The notes below the pieces were generated by a model that saw only the letters and a list, made by a program, of their open reading frames with translations, was not told where the DNA came from and made no database searches. From positions 1,178,001 through 1,242,000 of the forward strand of contig NC_058138.1 in the NCBI RefSeq assembly GCF_011075055.1: a stretch of DNA of 64,000 bases. The letters are read 5' to 3'. Positions 10,701 through 21,100 of the stretch are shown in pieces. Every line of letters starts with the position of its first letter. Within the stretch, counting starts at the first letter, position 1. The position numbers and the translations under genes are program-made. The DNA is from Mangifera indica (lineage: Eukaryota > Streptophyta > Magnoliopsida > Sapindales > Anacardiaceae).

Positions 10701-13700
10701 ATTCAATTTTCAGTCCAATGAAATCACACCCATTTTTAACAAAAAGGTTTGATTTACCTAACTTCTTATACTTGTCTATTGTATATATTCTTATATTCTT
10801 TTAGTTTTATTCTCATTTGTTAACACATAGTTGCAGTCTTCTCTCTTGCATTGTTTTAACTAGCGACTTAAATTTTCAAATTCAGTTCAATTTTATTATT
10901 GAATTCTCTTCTTTTTAATTTTTCTCATATTAATTTATAAATATTGAAGCAATAATTAACTTTGATTGCAGGTTATTTGTCCAGATTTAATGGACTTGAC
11001 ATTGAAGAATATTATTTCTAGAAAGATCTGGGATAACCATCTTCCATCTTCCTCCTTTCAAAATTTGAAACAATTGACATTGTGGAGATGTGCAAAGATA
11101 AAATTTGTGTTTCCTTATACCATAACCAAAAACCTCCAGCAACTCCAATACCTTGTGATAAAGGATTGTATTGATTTAGAGGAAATTGTTGCTATGGAAG
11201 AAGGAATAGAAGCAGCTGCCAATTTTGTCTTTCCGCAAGTAACTGTAATGAAGCTTGAAAATCTACCTGAACTTGCAACTTTCTATCCTGGAATAAATGC
11301 TTCAGAATGGCCAAAATTGAAAGAGTTGGTGGTGAGAGATTGTCATAAATTTAAGATATTCACTTCAGAGCCAAAATCCCTGTGCTTGGACCAAAAGGTA
11401 AAATAATCTAATTTTATTCCTTTTTTTCTTGTTAAATTTTTTTTATTATATGACATGACTTCAAAACAATTGACTCATTAGCAATAAAGAACTAAGCTTC
11501 TGAAAATTGCATCCTCATTTCTTACAGAAAAATATTAAAGGTAAAAAATAAAAGTCCTCACAAATAATTTAACTCAAAGTACATCATCATAAATAATTAA
11601 CAAATTTAGTAATATTAAATTATTTGTGAATAATAGGAAATTATATTAATTTAATAATTCATTATAGAGATATATTTTTTATTAAAAATAGTTTTTTAAA
11701 CCATGTGGACTACCTTACTTTAGTAGGCTGATAGTATTTCTCAGCTTGGCTTGAAATAGTTTATCTCTCAAATTTTTGTCCCTAACGTTATTAATTTTTG
11801 TACAACAAACATTTGAAAATAGTAATACTATATGTATTTTTAATTATTACCAATTTATACACCAATAATGATATATCTAATATGATTTAGTATTATTTTA
11901 TCCTTAATTTAAAATTATTCAATCGCATGCGATACCTCATCGTAAATACCTAATTTAATGCTCATTATAAGTGCATATTATATAACTCATTTCAAAATTA
12001 TGTCAGCATGATTTGGTAGTAGACAAGAGTAAAAAATCTACTTAATTTTGAAACAAATTATATTAAGGTAAATACTAGCTTGGTATGTATTTAATTCTTT
12101 GTACGTATAAATTTATACTTGGTATCTATACATGCTATTATATACAAATGTTCATCATATTCATCCGACAATGTTATAGGTTACAAATCACACTAACTAC
12201 ACTATGCCATTCATAGCACCTTTCTTTTTTTTTTTTTGGATGAACTCTTTAAGGTACTATTAGGTTCTAAAAATCATAAATATAGTTTTATTTTTATTAG
12301 AGATATATGTAATAGGTGCATGGTCTTTCATATTATTGGAAAGCTTGATGAGCTCAATCATTTTTCATGAATTTTGAAATGATATACTAAATTAAAAGAT
12401 TAAGATTTTCCAAGAAAAATAAATCAAGAAGTATGTTTAATTAGTGATTTTGAAAAATAATTTTTGAACATAATTTTAATGTTGATTTTGATTTTTTCTT
12501 GAAAAATAAGCTAATTACAAAGTTAATTGGATTTTGTTTTCATGGCTTTGTAGATCAACCATGATTTGGCGATATTTCAATTAAAGGATGGTCTGGAAGA
12601 GATTGGTTGGGTTAGTTGGTCTAAAGTTCTTAAAATCTCCTATTATAAGTCAACACATATTCCACTTGGGCTCCAAAGATTTGAAAATCTTACATTTCTT
12701 TATGTTAACCATTGTCATAAGTTAGTTAACTTCACAACAGCTTCAATAGCTGGAAGTTTGGTGCGGTTGAAAGAATTGAGCATATCAGATTGTTCAATGT
12801 TGACTGAAATAGTAGAAAATGACGGAGATACAACAACAATTGAAATTATTTTTGAAAAATTGTATAAGGTGTCACTTAATCGGTTGGAAAGTCTCACATG
12901 CTTCTGCTCAGGGAATTACTCTTTCGCTTTCCCATCATTGAAAGAGTTATTTATCACAGAATGTCCCAATTTGAACACTTTCTTCAGAGGAATCTCAAGC
13001 AATTCTGAATTAAATTTGCAGTCCCATGAAATTATGCCATTTTTTAATGAAAAGGTTTGATAGACGATAACTTATTGTACTTCTTTGTTATATATTCTTA
13101 TATTCTCTTATACTTATTCTTGTTTGTTAATATTTTAGAGACAAAAAAAAGAAAAAGAAACACATTGCTATTATTAACGACATGTTATGATAAATTCATA
13201 AGAATCAATTATTTTTTTAAAGATTTTCTCATGAGTTTTTAAATGTTGAAACAACAGTTTACTTTAACTGCAGGTTATATTCCCTAATTTAAAGGTCTTA
13301 GAATTGATAAATATTAGTCTTGAAAGGATTTGGGACAGTCAACTTTCAACTTCTTCTTATCAAAATTTGACACACTTGAAAGAGTTGGTTGTGAAAGATT
13401 GTCATAAATTTAAGATGGTTGCTTCAGAGCCAAAATCCTTGTGCTTGGACCAAAAGGTATAAGAATCCAATTTTATTCCTTTTTTTTTTTTAAGTTTTCT
13501 ATATTATATTACATAAATTCGAAACAATTGACTCATTAGCAATAAAGCACTAAGCTTGTTAAAATTCCATCCCTATTTCTTACAGAAAAATATTAAAGGT
13601 AAAAAGTAAAAATCTTCACTAATAATTAACTCAAAGTACATCTTCATAATTAATTAACAAATTTAGTAATACTAAATCTTTTGTGAATAATAGGAAATTA

Positions 13701-15907
13701 TATTTAATTTAATAATTTATTTTAGAGATAAATATAAATATTTACTTACCTCTGCAAGTGTTTTTCGTTTAGAAGAAAGACAAATAATTATTTTTAATTA
13801 CTTTATGTTAAAATAATTATTAATATTTACTGCAGGACATCTCCCTTGATTTGAAGTTGTTGACATTGAAAGATGATAATTCTATAGAGATTTGCTATAA
13901 CCAACATCCAACTTCTTTCTATCAAAATTTGACACATTTGACCTTGCGGAATTGTGAAAACATAAAATATGTGTTTCCATCTTACATTGTCAAAAGCCTC
14001 CACCAACTCCAACAACTAAAGATTCAAAATTGCAAGGTTTTAAAGGAGATCATTGCAAAAGAAGATGGAGCAACTGCAGTTATCGATTTTGTCTTTCCAA
14101 ATATAACCTCATTGAAGCTTGAAGATCTACCAGAACTTACAGCCTTCTACCTTGGAAAATATACTTTAGAATTGCCAAAGTTGAAAGAGTTGTTGGTGAA
14201 GGATTGTACCAAATACTTGAGCTTCAAAAAAAATAATGTGGAGACTGAGCATGATATTTTAGATCCAAAATCTATCTTGCAGAACAATAAGGTAAGAATC
14301 TCTTATTTAGTTGTTTCTCAGAAAAAAAAAACCTTTCTTTATATATATGACATTTATTCAAAAATTTAATCATGGAATTCTTACCATCTCAATATTTCCA
14401 CAAAACATAAATTAAGAAAAATCTACAGTTATTTGATTTGAACAAATTTACATTAGGATCATTCAACAACTCTTATTGAGGTAATAATATGATTTTCTAT
14501 TTTCCAAAGTAACCTTCCCATTTGTTCAGATTTATTTTGTCATTGGTCTACTAATATAATGATTTTCATCACCCATACAAGCAAATTTTGTGGTTCAGAT
14601 TGTGAATTGATAGGTAGAGAATACTATCAAGTAATAAATTGAAAGGCTAATTAATTATAATCTGTTCGGACTTTTCCACTGAATTTTTAATTTATTGCAT
14701 TACCATTTTTCATGAATTGATAGGTAGAGAAATACTTGTAAGTACTGATTTTTTTTGTAATTTGTCTTTCGCAATAATTGAAGTTTTGTTTTAAGAATTA
14801 TCAAAAACTAACTTGATTTCGTTTTGATGGATTGTAGATTAACTTCAATTTGGAGTTATTTCAATTATATGATGGTGAGACAAATATTCGTTGGCATGGT
14901 CAATTTAAAACTCTTACAATCAATAAGGATAACTCTACGAATATTCCACTTCGACTCTTTCAAAGATTTGAAAATGTGAGAGAGCTCCGACTATTTTCAA
15001 ATCAATACATAGACATTAAGAGCCCATATGATCTTCCAAATCTTGAAGTTCTAGATGTATATTTCCATAACAGATTGATGAATCTAGTGCTATTCTCAGT
15101 TTTTTTCCAAAATCTTAAAGTTCTGAAGGTAAGTTCATGCCACGGATTAATGAAGTTATTTACACCTTCAATGGCTAGAAGCTTGGTGCAGTTGAGAGAA
15201 TTGAGCATATCATATTGTAAAATGCTGACTGAAATAGTAGAAAATGAGGGAGATGCAATAACAAGTAGTGAAATTGTTTTTAACAGTTTGAACAAGTTGT
15301 CACTTGAATGGTTATATAGTCTCACATGCTTTTGCTCTGGAAATTACTCCTTTACTTTTCCATCTCTAGAAGAGTTAAAGATTGAAAATTGCGTCAATTT
15401 GGATATTTTTTGTCAAGGAAGCTTATCTACACCAAAGTTAGACAGAGTCCTTTACAAGTCTCTCGGCTTTCATAATGAATATGTGAATGTGATGACACAG
15501 GCTGAGATTGGGGAGAATGACCTAAATACAACTATACAACAAAAACACAAAAAAGAGGTATGTCTTTAATTAATTAGTTTAAATTTGAGTAATTTTTAAG
15601 AATATTAGATTTTCATTGTTAATTATAATTAATTGTGTTTTTATCAATATTGACCTTGCACCACATAAAAAATTAGTTTGTGTATATGCTTAGCATTATT
15701 GTCGGACTAGTGGCCACCACACAATTTCACACCTCTTTTCACTGCTAGGACACAACTAACTTCCTATATAAATTTCTAGGATACAACTAAATAAATAAAT
15801 AAATATATAAATATATATATATAAATAATTATTACAAGTTTTTAAGGGAAATATTAATTTTAATTTGATTGACATGGTTCTTTTTTTTTTAGGTTGGCTC
15901 CCTTTGA
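7083..15907 (+). CDS. NLR1: CC-NB-ARC-LRR disease resistance protein (RPS2/At4g27190-like), C-terminally truncated
   Basis: Predicted intracellular immune receptor. Model: exons 7083-7736, 7827-8151, 9323-10746, 10972-11397, 12554-13054, 13274-13456, 13836-14291, 14838-15557 and 15893-15907, all with GT-AG borders and preserved phase, giving about 1,567 residues. An N-terminal helical/coiled-coil domain (about residues 35-130) is followed by the P-loop GMGGLGKTT at 188-196, kinase-2 LLILDNIW at 260-267, RNBS-B LLFTTRN at 289-295, GGLPIV at 347-352 and MHD at 474-476. LRRs run from about residue 530 to the end. Exon 9 gives Val-Gly-Ser-Leu then TGA, while LRR coding similarity continues after it, so the C terminus is cut short compared with the ancestral gene. 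The LRR region contains a duplicated exon pair. Whether the truncated form is made is not known; exon borders are inferred by eye. Confidence 0.82.
7827..8151 (+). CDS. NLR1 exon 2: kinase-2 and RNBS-B/C
   Basis: 325 bp, the same length as exon 2 of NLR2. It encodes residues 219-326 plus the first base of Gly327. Kinase-2 reads ILLILDNIW, with Asn where most NLRs have the second Asp. RNBS-B reads KLLFTTRN. The donor follows Met-Thr-Gly, and the split glycine codon is completed in exon 3. Confidence 0.86.
8360..8661. mobile_element. MITE-like inverted-repeat insertion in NLR1 intron 2
   Basis: The left end GGAGTGGATTTGATCTAG is an imperfect inverted copy of the right end TTAGATCAAATCCACCCCT. 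NLR1 intron 2 is 1,171 bp while the same intron of NLR2 is 421 bp, which fits an insertion in one paralogue. No clear target duplication is visible, so the superfamily is left open. Confidence 0.5.
9323..10746 (+). CDS. NLR1 exon 3: GLPL, RNBS-D, MHD and first LRRs
   Basis: The exon starts by completing Gly327, then reads Asn-Val-Ile-Gln. It holds the GLPL-type motif GGLPIVICTI, RNBS-D around FLIASL, and AMHDVVRVVA (MHD). LRRs follow, e.g. KLRVLNLVG, NLQTLCLD, KLKVLSLQG, LRLLDLSYC and QLEELYLNNC. It closes with a 22-residue acidic run at 759-780 that NLR2 lacks, then Asn-Lys-Lys at the donor. The reading frame is open throughout. Confidence 0.87.
10618..10683 (+). repeat. In-frame GAGGAT/GAGGAC hexanucleotide repeat encoding an acidic tract
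   Basis: Repeating GAGGAT and GAGGAC units encode alternating Glu and Asp (22 acidic residues apart from one Gly) in the LRR region of NLR1. The equivalent place in NLR2 (near 63,700-63,715) goes straight from Leu-Asp-Asp to Cys-Gly-His. The tract is therefore an expansion in NLR1 or a loss in NLR2. Confidence 0.9.
10972..11397 (+). CDS. NLR1 exon 4: LRR exon, type A copy 1
   Basis: 142 codons, phase 0 at both ends. Irregular LRRs typical of this CNL group include LTLKNII, NLKQLTLWRC, QLQYLVIKDC and KLKELVVRDC, ending in Leu-Cys-Leu-Asp-Gln-Lys. The downstream intron shares long stretches with the intron after exon 6, evidence that exons 4 and 6 are duplicates. Confidence 0.8.
11398..12553. 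other. NLR1 intron 4
   Basis: AT-rich 1,156-bp intron with no coding content. Its first about 300 bases match the start of intron 6 (13,457-13,740), marking an intragenic duplication. The rest is unassigned. Confidence 0.6.
12554..13054 (+). CDS. NLR1 exon 5: LRR exon, type B copy 1
   Basis: 167 codons, phase 0. It carries LRR segments such as NLTFLYVNHC, RLKELSISDC and SLKELFITEC, the motif CFCSGNYSF shared with exon 8, and an end Phe-Phe-Asn-Glu-Lys like the end of exon 3. The following intron resembles the intron after exon 3, so this exon sits inside the duplicated module. Confidence 0.8.
13274..13456 (+). CDS. NLR1 exon 6: shortened LRR exon, type A copy 2
   Basis: 61 codons, phase 0. 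The N-terminal part (FPNLKVLELINI) and the C-terminal part (KELVVKDCHKF to LDQK) match the two ends of exon 4. The roughly 80 residues between them are missing, joined in frame at Leu-Thr-His-Leu-Lys-Glu-Leu. It is probably an in-frame internal deletion removing about three LRRs. Confidence 0.72.
13836..14291 (+). CDS. NLR1 exon 7: LRR exon, type A copy 3
   Basis: 152 codons, phase 0. It aligns with exon 4: YQNLTHLTLRNCENIKYVFP against FQNLKQLTLWRCAKIKFVFP. Its C-terminal part diverges after KLKELLVKDC and ends Leu-Gln-Asn-Asn-Lys before the donor GTAAGA. Confidence 0.8.
14838..15557 (+). CDS. NLR1 exon 8: LRR exon, type B copy 2
   Basis: 240 codons, phase 0. It opens Ile-Asn-Phe-Asn-Leu-Glu-Leu-Phe-Gln, parallel to exon 5 (Ile-Asn-His-Asp-Leu-Ala-Ile-Phe-Gln), and repeats RELSISYCKMLTEIVENEGD and CFCSGNYSF. 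It ends Lys-Lys-Glu before GTATGT. Confidence 0.8.
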
Positions 15908-16663
15908 AAGCAATTGACATTAAGTGGAAGGGATATCTTGACAAATTTGCAAGGAGAGTTTCAAGAGAACTTTGTCAAAGTAGAAACTCTTCAATTGATT
16001 ATGGATGATTATGCATATATACCAATTCATATCCTTAATCAATTTATCAGTCTTCAAAAATTTATATTGAAAGTGAGTTCATACAAAGAGATATTATCAT
16101 GTGGAGAAGGTGAGGAACATGTTGGAGCATTCTCAAAATTAAAAGATCTAATATTGTAGGGACTTTTGAATTTGAAGTGCATTTGGAGCAAGATGTTCAG
16201 TTCAAATCAATTTGTCAAAATCTTCGTTCTTTACATGTAGAATATTGTCATGGTTTGATTTGCTGCCTTCATCGTCTTTTAAAAATTTGACGACTTTGAA
16301 GGTAAAGTATTGTAATGAAATGCAAAACTAAATAACATCTTCAATGGCCAAAAGTCAGGTGTGTCTAGAAAGCTTGTCAATACAAGAATGTGAAATGATG
16401 ATAGAAGTATCAACAAACGAGGGAGATATAGAGAAAGATGAAATTGTTTTTGAGACATTGAAGGAGTTGTGCTTGTTTAATTTAGAAAGTCTGACATGCT
16501 TCTCTTCTGAGAAATACACTTGAAAATTTCCATTCTTAGTATCGTTAGATGTGAGTAAATGCTCTAAGATGAAGACTTTCTCAAGAGAAGGTGTAAACAT
16601 GCCAAGGTTACAGGAGGTGAATTGGAAAGATTGTTCAAATGATCTTAATTCTGTCACAACATA
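15893..16663 (+). pseudogene. Decayed terminal LRR exon(s) of NLR1
   Basis: A good acceptor (TTTTTTTAG) precedes it, but the frame meets TGA at 15,905-15,907, apparently because of an extra A in a Leu-Lys-Gln stretch. LRR coding then continues: TLSGRDILTNLQGEFQENF, IPIHILNQF and GEEHVGAFSKLKDL. A second stop falls at 16,157, there is a frame change near 16,215, and more LRR text follows (NLTTLKVKYC, SLSIQECEMM, ELCLFNLESLTCFSSEKYT then a stop, LVSLDVSKCSKMKTFSREG) up to about 16,663. In an intact relative this would be the C-terminal LRR block. Confidence 0.75.
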
Positions 16664-16966
16664 ATTTCAAAATAGTATGTATTCATTTATTTAACAATAT
16701 ACTTTTCCATAGACTTTCTTGTCCTCCATTGAGTTAATACTAGTCAATCCTCAATGTTTTTTACTATTGATTTTGTCTTTGATTAAAATTCCCAAAGTAC
16801 ATATTTAGAAACTACAATATTATAGTTTATGTATTGTTTAATTGAGTATACATGTCTTAAAATTATTGAGGTGGTTGTTGAGGAAATTCCTCATCTTCTT
16901 GTTTGATTGATATATTATGATCATTTTAAAGTCTGAAAGTAGTATTGATTCTCTACAATTTTTCAG
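16664..16966. other. Spacer between NLR1 LRR relic and TOPLESS relic
   Basis: AT-rich, nothing recognised. It ends in a good acceptor (TTTTTCAG) for the first TOPLESS-like exon. Confidence 0.4.
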
Positions 16967-18064
16967 ATTCATCACAAATGAAAGCTCTGCACTTACCTGA
17001 TTCGATAGCACCGGGCAAGGTAGGTGGTAAAGAAATCAATTGTTTGCATGTCATTTCAGTCAGGAAGAAAGGTCCCTTCTTCTATGTTGCTGGATATTTT
17101 CTTTTGAGTTATTTACTGCCCTTTATGCACCTGCACTATATATTAGATAATTTACTATTATAAAGCTGTGCAAATTGTATGCAACTATATCCCTCTTTAA
17201 CATTCCAACTGTATATTCTAAAGAATTGGATGCATAATGACTGGAACTCCGGAATGATAAGTCAAATGTTGGAATGCTAGTTTAAACCTTTCTTTTTCAA
17301 TTAACCTAACATGCCTCTGACAATGATGGTTCATGGACTGCCAATTGACATGGTAATGCCACCACAGTTGTGAAGTTAGGGCATAATAAGCCTTCTTGAC
17401 AGGGTAAAGCTTGTTTCATGGATTGACAAAGTAGGAGGGACTGATGAAATAAATTTAAACTAAATGACTTTCACAGATAGGCATAGAAGATGAAACAATG
17501 TCAAGTTCATCCCAAAAACTTCATATCAATCAATGCATTGCTAGCCAAAATCTCCCCTGCAGTAAGGCTTGGGAAATTTACATGTTTGTTTATTTTGTTG
17601 CAGATGTTTATTGTTGGATTTAAGTAAATAAGAAAAAATTTTCAGGTTGTTCGGTTGATCTACACCAGCTCTGGCCTAGCTCTATTTGCCCATACGTCCA
17701 GCGCTATTCACATCTGTGGAAATGGCAGCGTAGTGAAAGGAATCTCTTGGGGAAGGTTTATTACTTTCAATATGCTAATTTCTTTTGTTTTTATATTTTG
17801 ACCTTTCTAATGTCTGTTGCAAACTCATCAGGCAACTGCAGATGTAGCGCCTCGGTTGTGGCAACCTCCTAGTAGAACACTTATGACCAATGACATTAAT
17901 GGTAAACCAACTGAAGAGTCTGTTGCATGCATTGATTTATCCAAAACTGATTCTTACATTATCTCTGCCTCTAGTGGAAAGGTTTCCTTGTTCAACATAG
18001 AGACATTCGAGGTGAGTTATTGCAGCTATCCAAATTCAAACTCTGTTTTTAATATATGATCACA

Positions 18065-18533
18065 TGTAACATTTTTGGTCCAATAACTAACTCTACTTTG
18101 GACACACAATCTGTCATGATTTTATTTTTAGGTTTTGTAACTCAAAACATGTATTAGCAATTTAAGGAGCTCATAAACTATTTAATTAGTATCATTTTAG
18201 CATCCTTTAGCGATGTGGGATGCTCACACACAAACCCAACACCTCTCTTATGTTTTGCCAATGTGGAATTCACTTAGGGTTATCCCAATTTTTGTATGTG
18301 ACACCCTTAGGCAAATCTCACATTGCCAAGCACGAGAGAGAGTTGGGTTTGTGTGTGCTTTCAACATTGCTTGAGGATTCTAAGTTCAGAGTAGTTAAAT
18401 AGCCTATGAGCTCCATAAGCTATCAAGACGCTTTTTGAGTTACAAAACCCAAAAGCAAAACCATGATAGACTGTATGTCCAACATAGACAATATTTTGAC
18501 AGTAGACAAGACTATTGGATCAGGAATATTACA
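18065..18533. mobile_element. Old foldback element inside the TOPLESS relic (TGTAACA family)
   Basis: The left arm (TGTAACATTTTTGGTCCAAT, then ACTTTGGACACACA, then TTTAAGGAGCTCATAAACTA) returns inverted in the right arm (TAGCCTATGAGCTCC, AACCCAAAAGCAAAACCATG, ending ATATTACA). The arrangement is the same as the fresh copy at 28,738-29,311, but it is more diverged. It lies in the intron between the third and fourth TOPLESS-like exons. Confidence 0.75.
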
Positions 18534-18691
18534 CAACAATTTATGATTGATCAGATAATGCTTTCTCAATATATTGAGATTCCACATGACCAAATGAGAT
18601 TGCTTACTTGTCTCAAGTCATGGCAATGTTCATGCCCCCACCTCCAACAGCTACCTTTTTGGCGTTCCATCCTCAAGATAATAATATTATT

Positions 18692-18769
18692 GCCATTGGG
18701 ATGGAGGATTCTACGATTCAGATATACAAAGCCATTGGGATAAAGGATTCTATGATTCAGATATTCAAT
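18692..18769 (+). repeat. 39-bp tandem duplication inside a TOPLESS WD40 exon
   Basis: 18,692-18,730 and 18,731-18,769 are diverged copies of one 39-bp unit, encoding AIGMEDSTIQIYK followed by AIGIKDSMIQIFN. Thirteen residues of a WD40 blade are thus repeated in frame. Confidence 0.85.
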
Positions 18770-20833
18770 GTTAGAGTTGACAAGGTAAAGTTTCTCACTT
18801 GATTTGTCATCCTCAAGATAATCTAGTTAATAGCTTTCTTGATTTTCTAAAGCTTATTGCATGACATATAATGTTGAAGCATAATTAATGTTGAATGTTG
18901 GTGGCAGGTCATAATCAAACTTAAGGGTTACCAAAATCGAATCACAGGGCTTGCATTTGCTCAAACTTTAAATGCACTAGTGTCTTCAGGGGCTAATGGG
19001 CAAGTGAGAGCCTAACTAATATAAAATTCAATATTTTTGTATTTATCGCTATTAGTTATTTCTTTTATTTATTAGAGACGCCATAAGTTTTTATCAAGAG
19101 TAAGAAAACTAGCACATTCAAGCATTAAGGGCTTTCTCTATGGACTCTTTGCTTATCTAGGGAGCAAAATACTTTCTTCAAGTCCCTGTTAGATAATATG
19201 AGAGCTGCAATTTGAGATTGATCTTAATCCATTAAGGATAATCAATGGCTGCATACTACGTGTATTTTTGTGGTAAAAAATTTCAAATATAGTTTAATCA
19301 CCATATATATATAGTCTTCTTGCATTTTTCTTTCTCAGTGACAAGTGTTGAGAAGTGCCCAAATGTAATTTGTTGTTGTTTGAATAGGCGAAGTTGAATG
19401 ATCAAATTGTTTTAAGGGAACCTCTAATGCAAAGATCTTTCAATGAAAATGTTGTTTTTGAATTCTTCTTTTCCATAAATCTGGTTATCTTGGTTATAGT
19501 GAGATTAAATACCAGTATTGGGCTCTTAACTATCTGTTGGATTTTTTGATTTGGCTTCCAGATCACGATGTCATTTAACACAGTATTGCACCAAGTGAAC
19601 CAAGTGTTTTGAGTTCAAATCCCTTGGCCGTAATGTTAAATCAAAGTAAATTATGGGAGAGGAAAAAAACATAAGTTGCTAGTCACTTACCATGCTGAAA
19701 AGAATAGTCAGACATGCAAATGACAAAAGACCTTAATTTACTACAAGTTCCAAAGTGGCTTACCCAAGTCACTTCTAAATGCTATTGAATTTCAGTCAAG
19801 GTCCCAAAAATTATGTTGAAGGTTTCTCTTTATTGCTATCTCTGGGTTTTTTACGTCCGCAGCTATGTATGTGGAGCATCGATATATGGGAGAAGCTGAA
19901 ATCAAGGTTCATACAAGCACCAGCTGGTTGTCAATCCCCTTTGGTCAGAGAAACTGAAGTCTAGTTTCATAATGATCAAAAACATCTATTGGTGGTTCAT
20001 GATAGCCAAATTTCTAGTTATGACAACAGGCTTGAATGTTCATATTCAGTAAGTTTTGCTTCTATCTCATCTAGTTGCAGTATGTCATCTGTTCACTCTC
20101 TCTTCTGGTAAACTTAACACATGATAATTTATTTGGCCATGATCTTAATTCGATTAAAGTGTCTGGAAACATAGCTTATTATCATAATTGTAATAAATAT
20201 GATAATATAGGTTAGTGAGAATAAAAGATTAATTATGTAGCCTATTATCATCATTGTACTTATTTCCACCTTGACCAACTAGAGAAAAACTTACTAAAAT
20301 GCATTTGTATGGATAGTACGCTAGAACCTTGTTCTAGCGCATGGCTTTATCACATTTTGTTGGAAGTTTTATTGCTGGTGCTGCAACATGTTTGGCATAT
20401 GTTACTATGCCTTTATGCTATGTATTTATGACTTGTAGTGGTCTCCAAAAGATACACTCCCTGCTCCCATTTCAAGTGCAATATATTCATGTGATGGTTT
20501 ACTGGTGTATGCCGGTTTTTGTGATGGTGCTGTTGGAGTTTTTGATGCGGACAATTTAAGGCTCTGATGTAGAATAGCACCTTCTGCTTACATACTTTCC
20601 CTCACTGGGTAAGTACATAAGCACCACTTCAAAGGCTTCAAAATTTTTTCATTAATTTCCTTGTATCAAAATCATAAAGCAATATATAATCAATCCCTCA
20701 TTCACTATATATTCTGCAGCAGCAACACTACCACCTATCCTTTTGTTATAACAGCTCATCCATCTGAGCCTAATCAAATTGCTCTCAGCATGAGTGATGG
20801 AACAATGCACGTAATTGAGCTTCTTGATATCAA

Positions 20834-21100
20834 GTTGAAGAAATTGATATTAAATGGATGAGATATCATATCAATTTGATAAGGAAAGTTCAAAGAGAAC
20901 TTTGATGAAGTAGAAACTTGTGGAGAAGGTACAATAAAAAATTTTAAAATTGTGGGATTTTTTTAATTTAAAGTGTATTTAGAAACAAAACTTTCGGGTT
21001 AAATCAATTTTTCAAAATCTTCATTTTTTTAAACGTGAAATATTGTCATAATATAAATGTCTTAAATGTAAAACATTAATTCTCTGTAGTTTTTGTTTTA
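20834..21100 (+). pseudogene. Second copy of the NLR LRR exon, fused to the TOPLESS relic
   Basis: From about 20,834 the sequence (LKKLILNG then TGA, Asp-Ile) parallels 15,906 onward (LKQLTLSGRDI). Nucleotide similarity continues through GAGAACTTTG(A/T)..AAGTAGAAACT and a block matching 16,160-16,240 (GGACTTTTGAATTTGAAGTG against GGATTTTTTTAATTTAAAGT). The middle part present in the first copy is missing. Several stops make it non-coding. A further exon-like piece may lie at 21,136-21,199, between an AG and a GTAAGT. Confidence 0.65.

Larger units (their letters stand above)
16967..20860 (+). pseudogene. TOPLESS/TPR corepressor pseudogene (C-terminal WD40 half)
   Basis: TOPLESS proteins are Groucho-like transcriptional corepressors. 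Exon-like pieces in order: 16967-17019 (MKALHLPDSIAPGK); 17646-17755 (VVRLIYTSSGLALFA, then a frameshift before WKWQRSERN); 17832-18011 (LWQPPS, LMTNDINGKPTEES, SGKVSLFNIETFE); 18618-18784 (MPPPPTATFLAFHPQDNNII); 18908-19003 (LKGYQNRITGLAFAQTLN); 19863-20048 (LCMWSIDIWEKLKSRFIQAP, with TAG after TEV); 20439-20608 (SCDGLLVYAGFCDGAVGVFD, with TGA in LRL-stop-CRIAPSAY); 20720-20860 (VITAHPSEPNQIALSMSDGT). Splice borders are largely kept, so it is a genomic rather than processed copy. Stops, a frameshift and the absent N-terminal half (LisH/CTLH) mark it as dead. Its last exon fuses to an NLR LRR exon. Confidence 0.85.

Noticed and set aside
10341..10706. 121-residue minus-strand frame with a poly-serine run
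   Set aside because: It is the antisense of the NLR1 exon 3 acidic repeat; the serines are the complement of GAGGAT/GAGGAC units.
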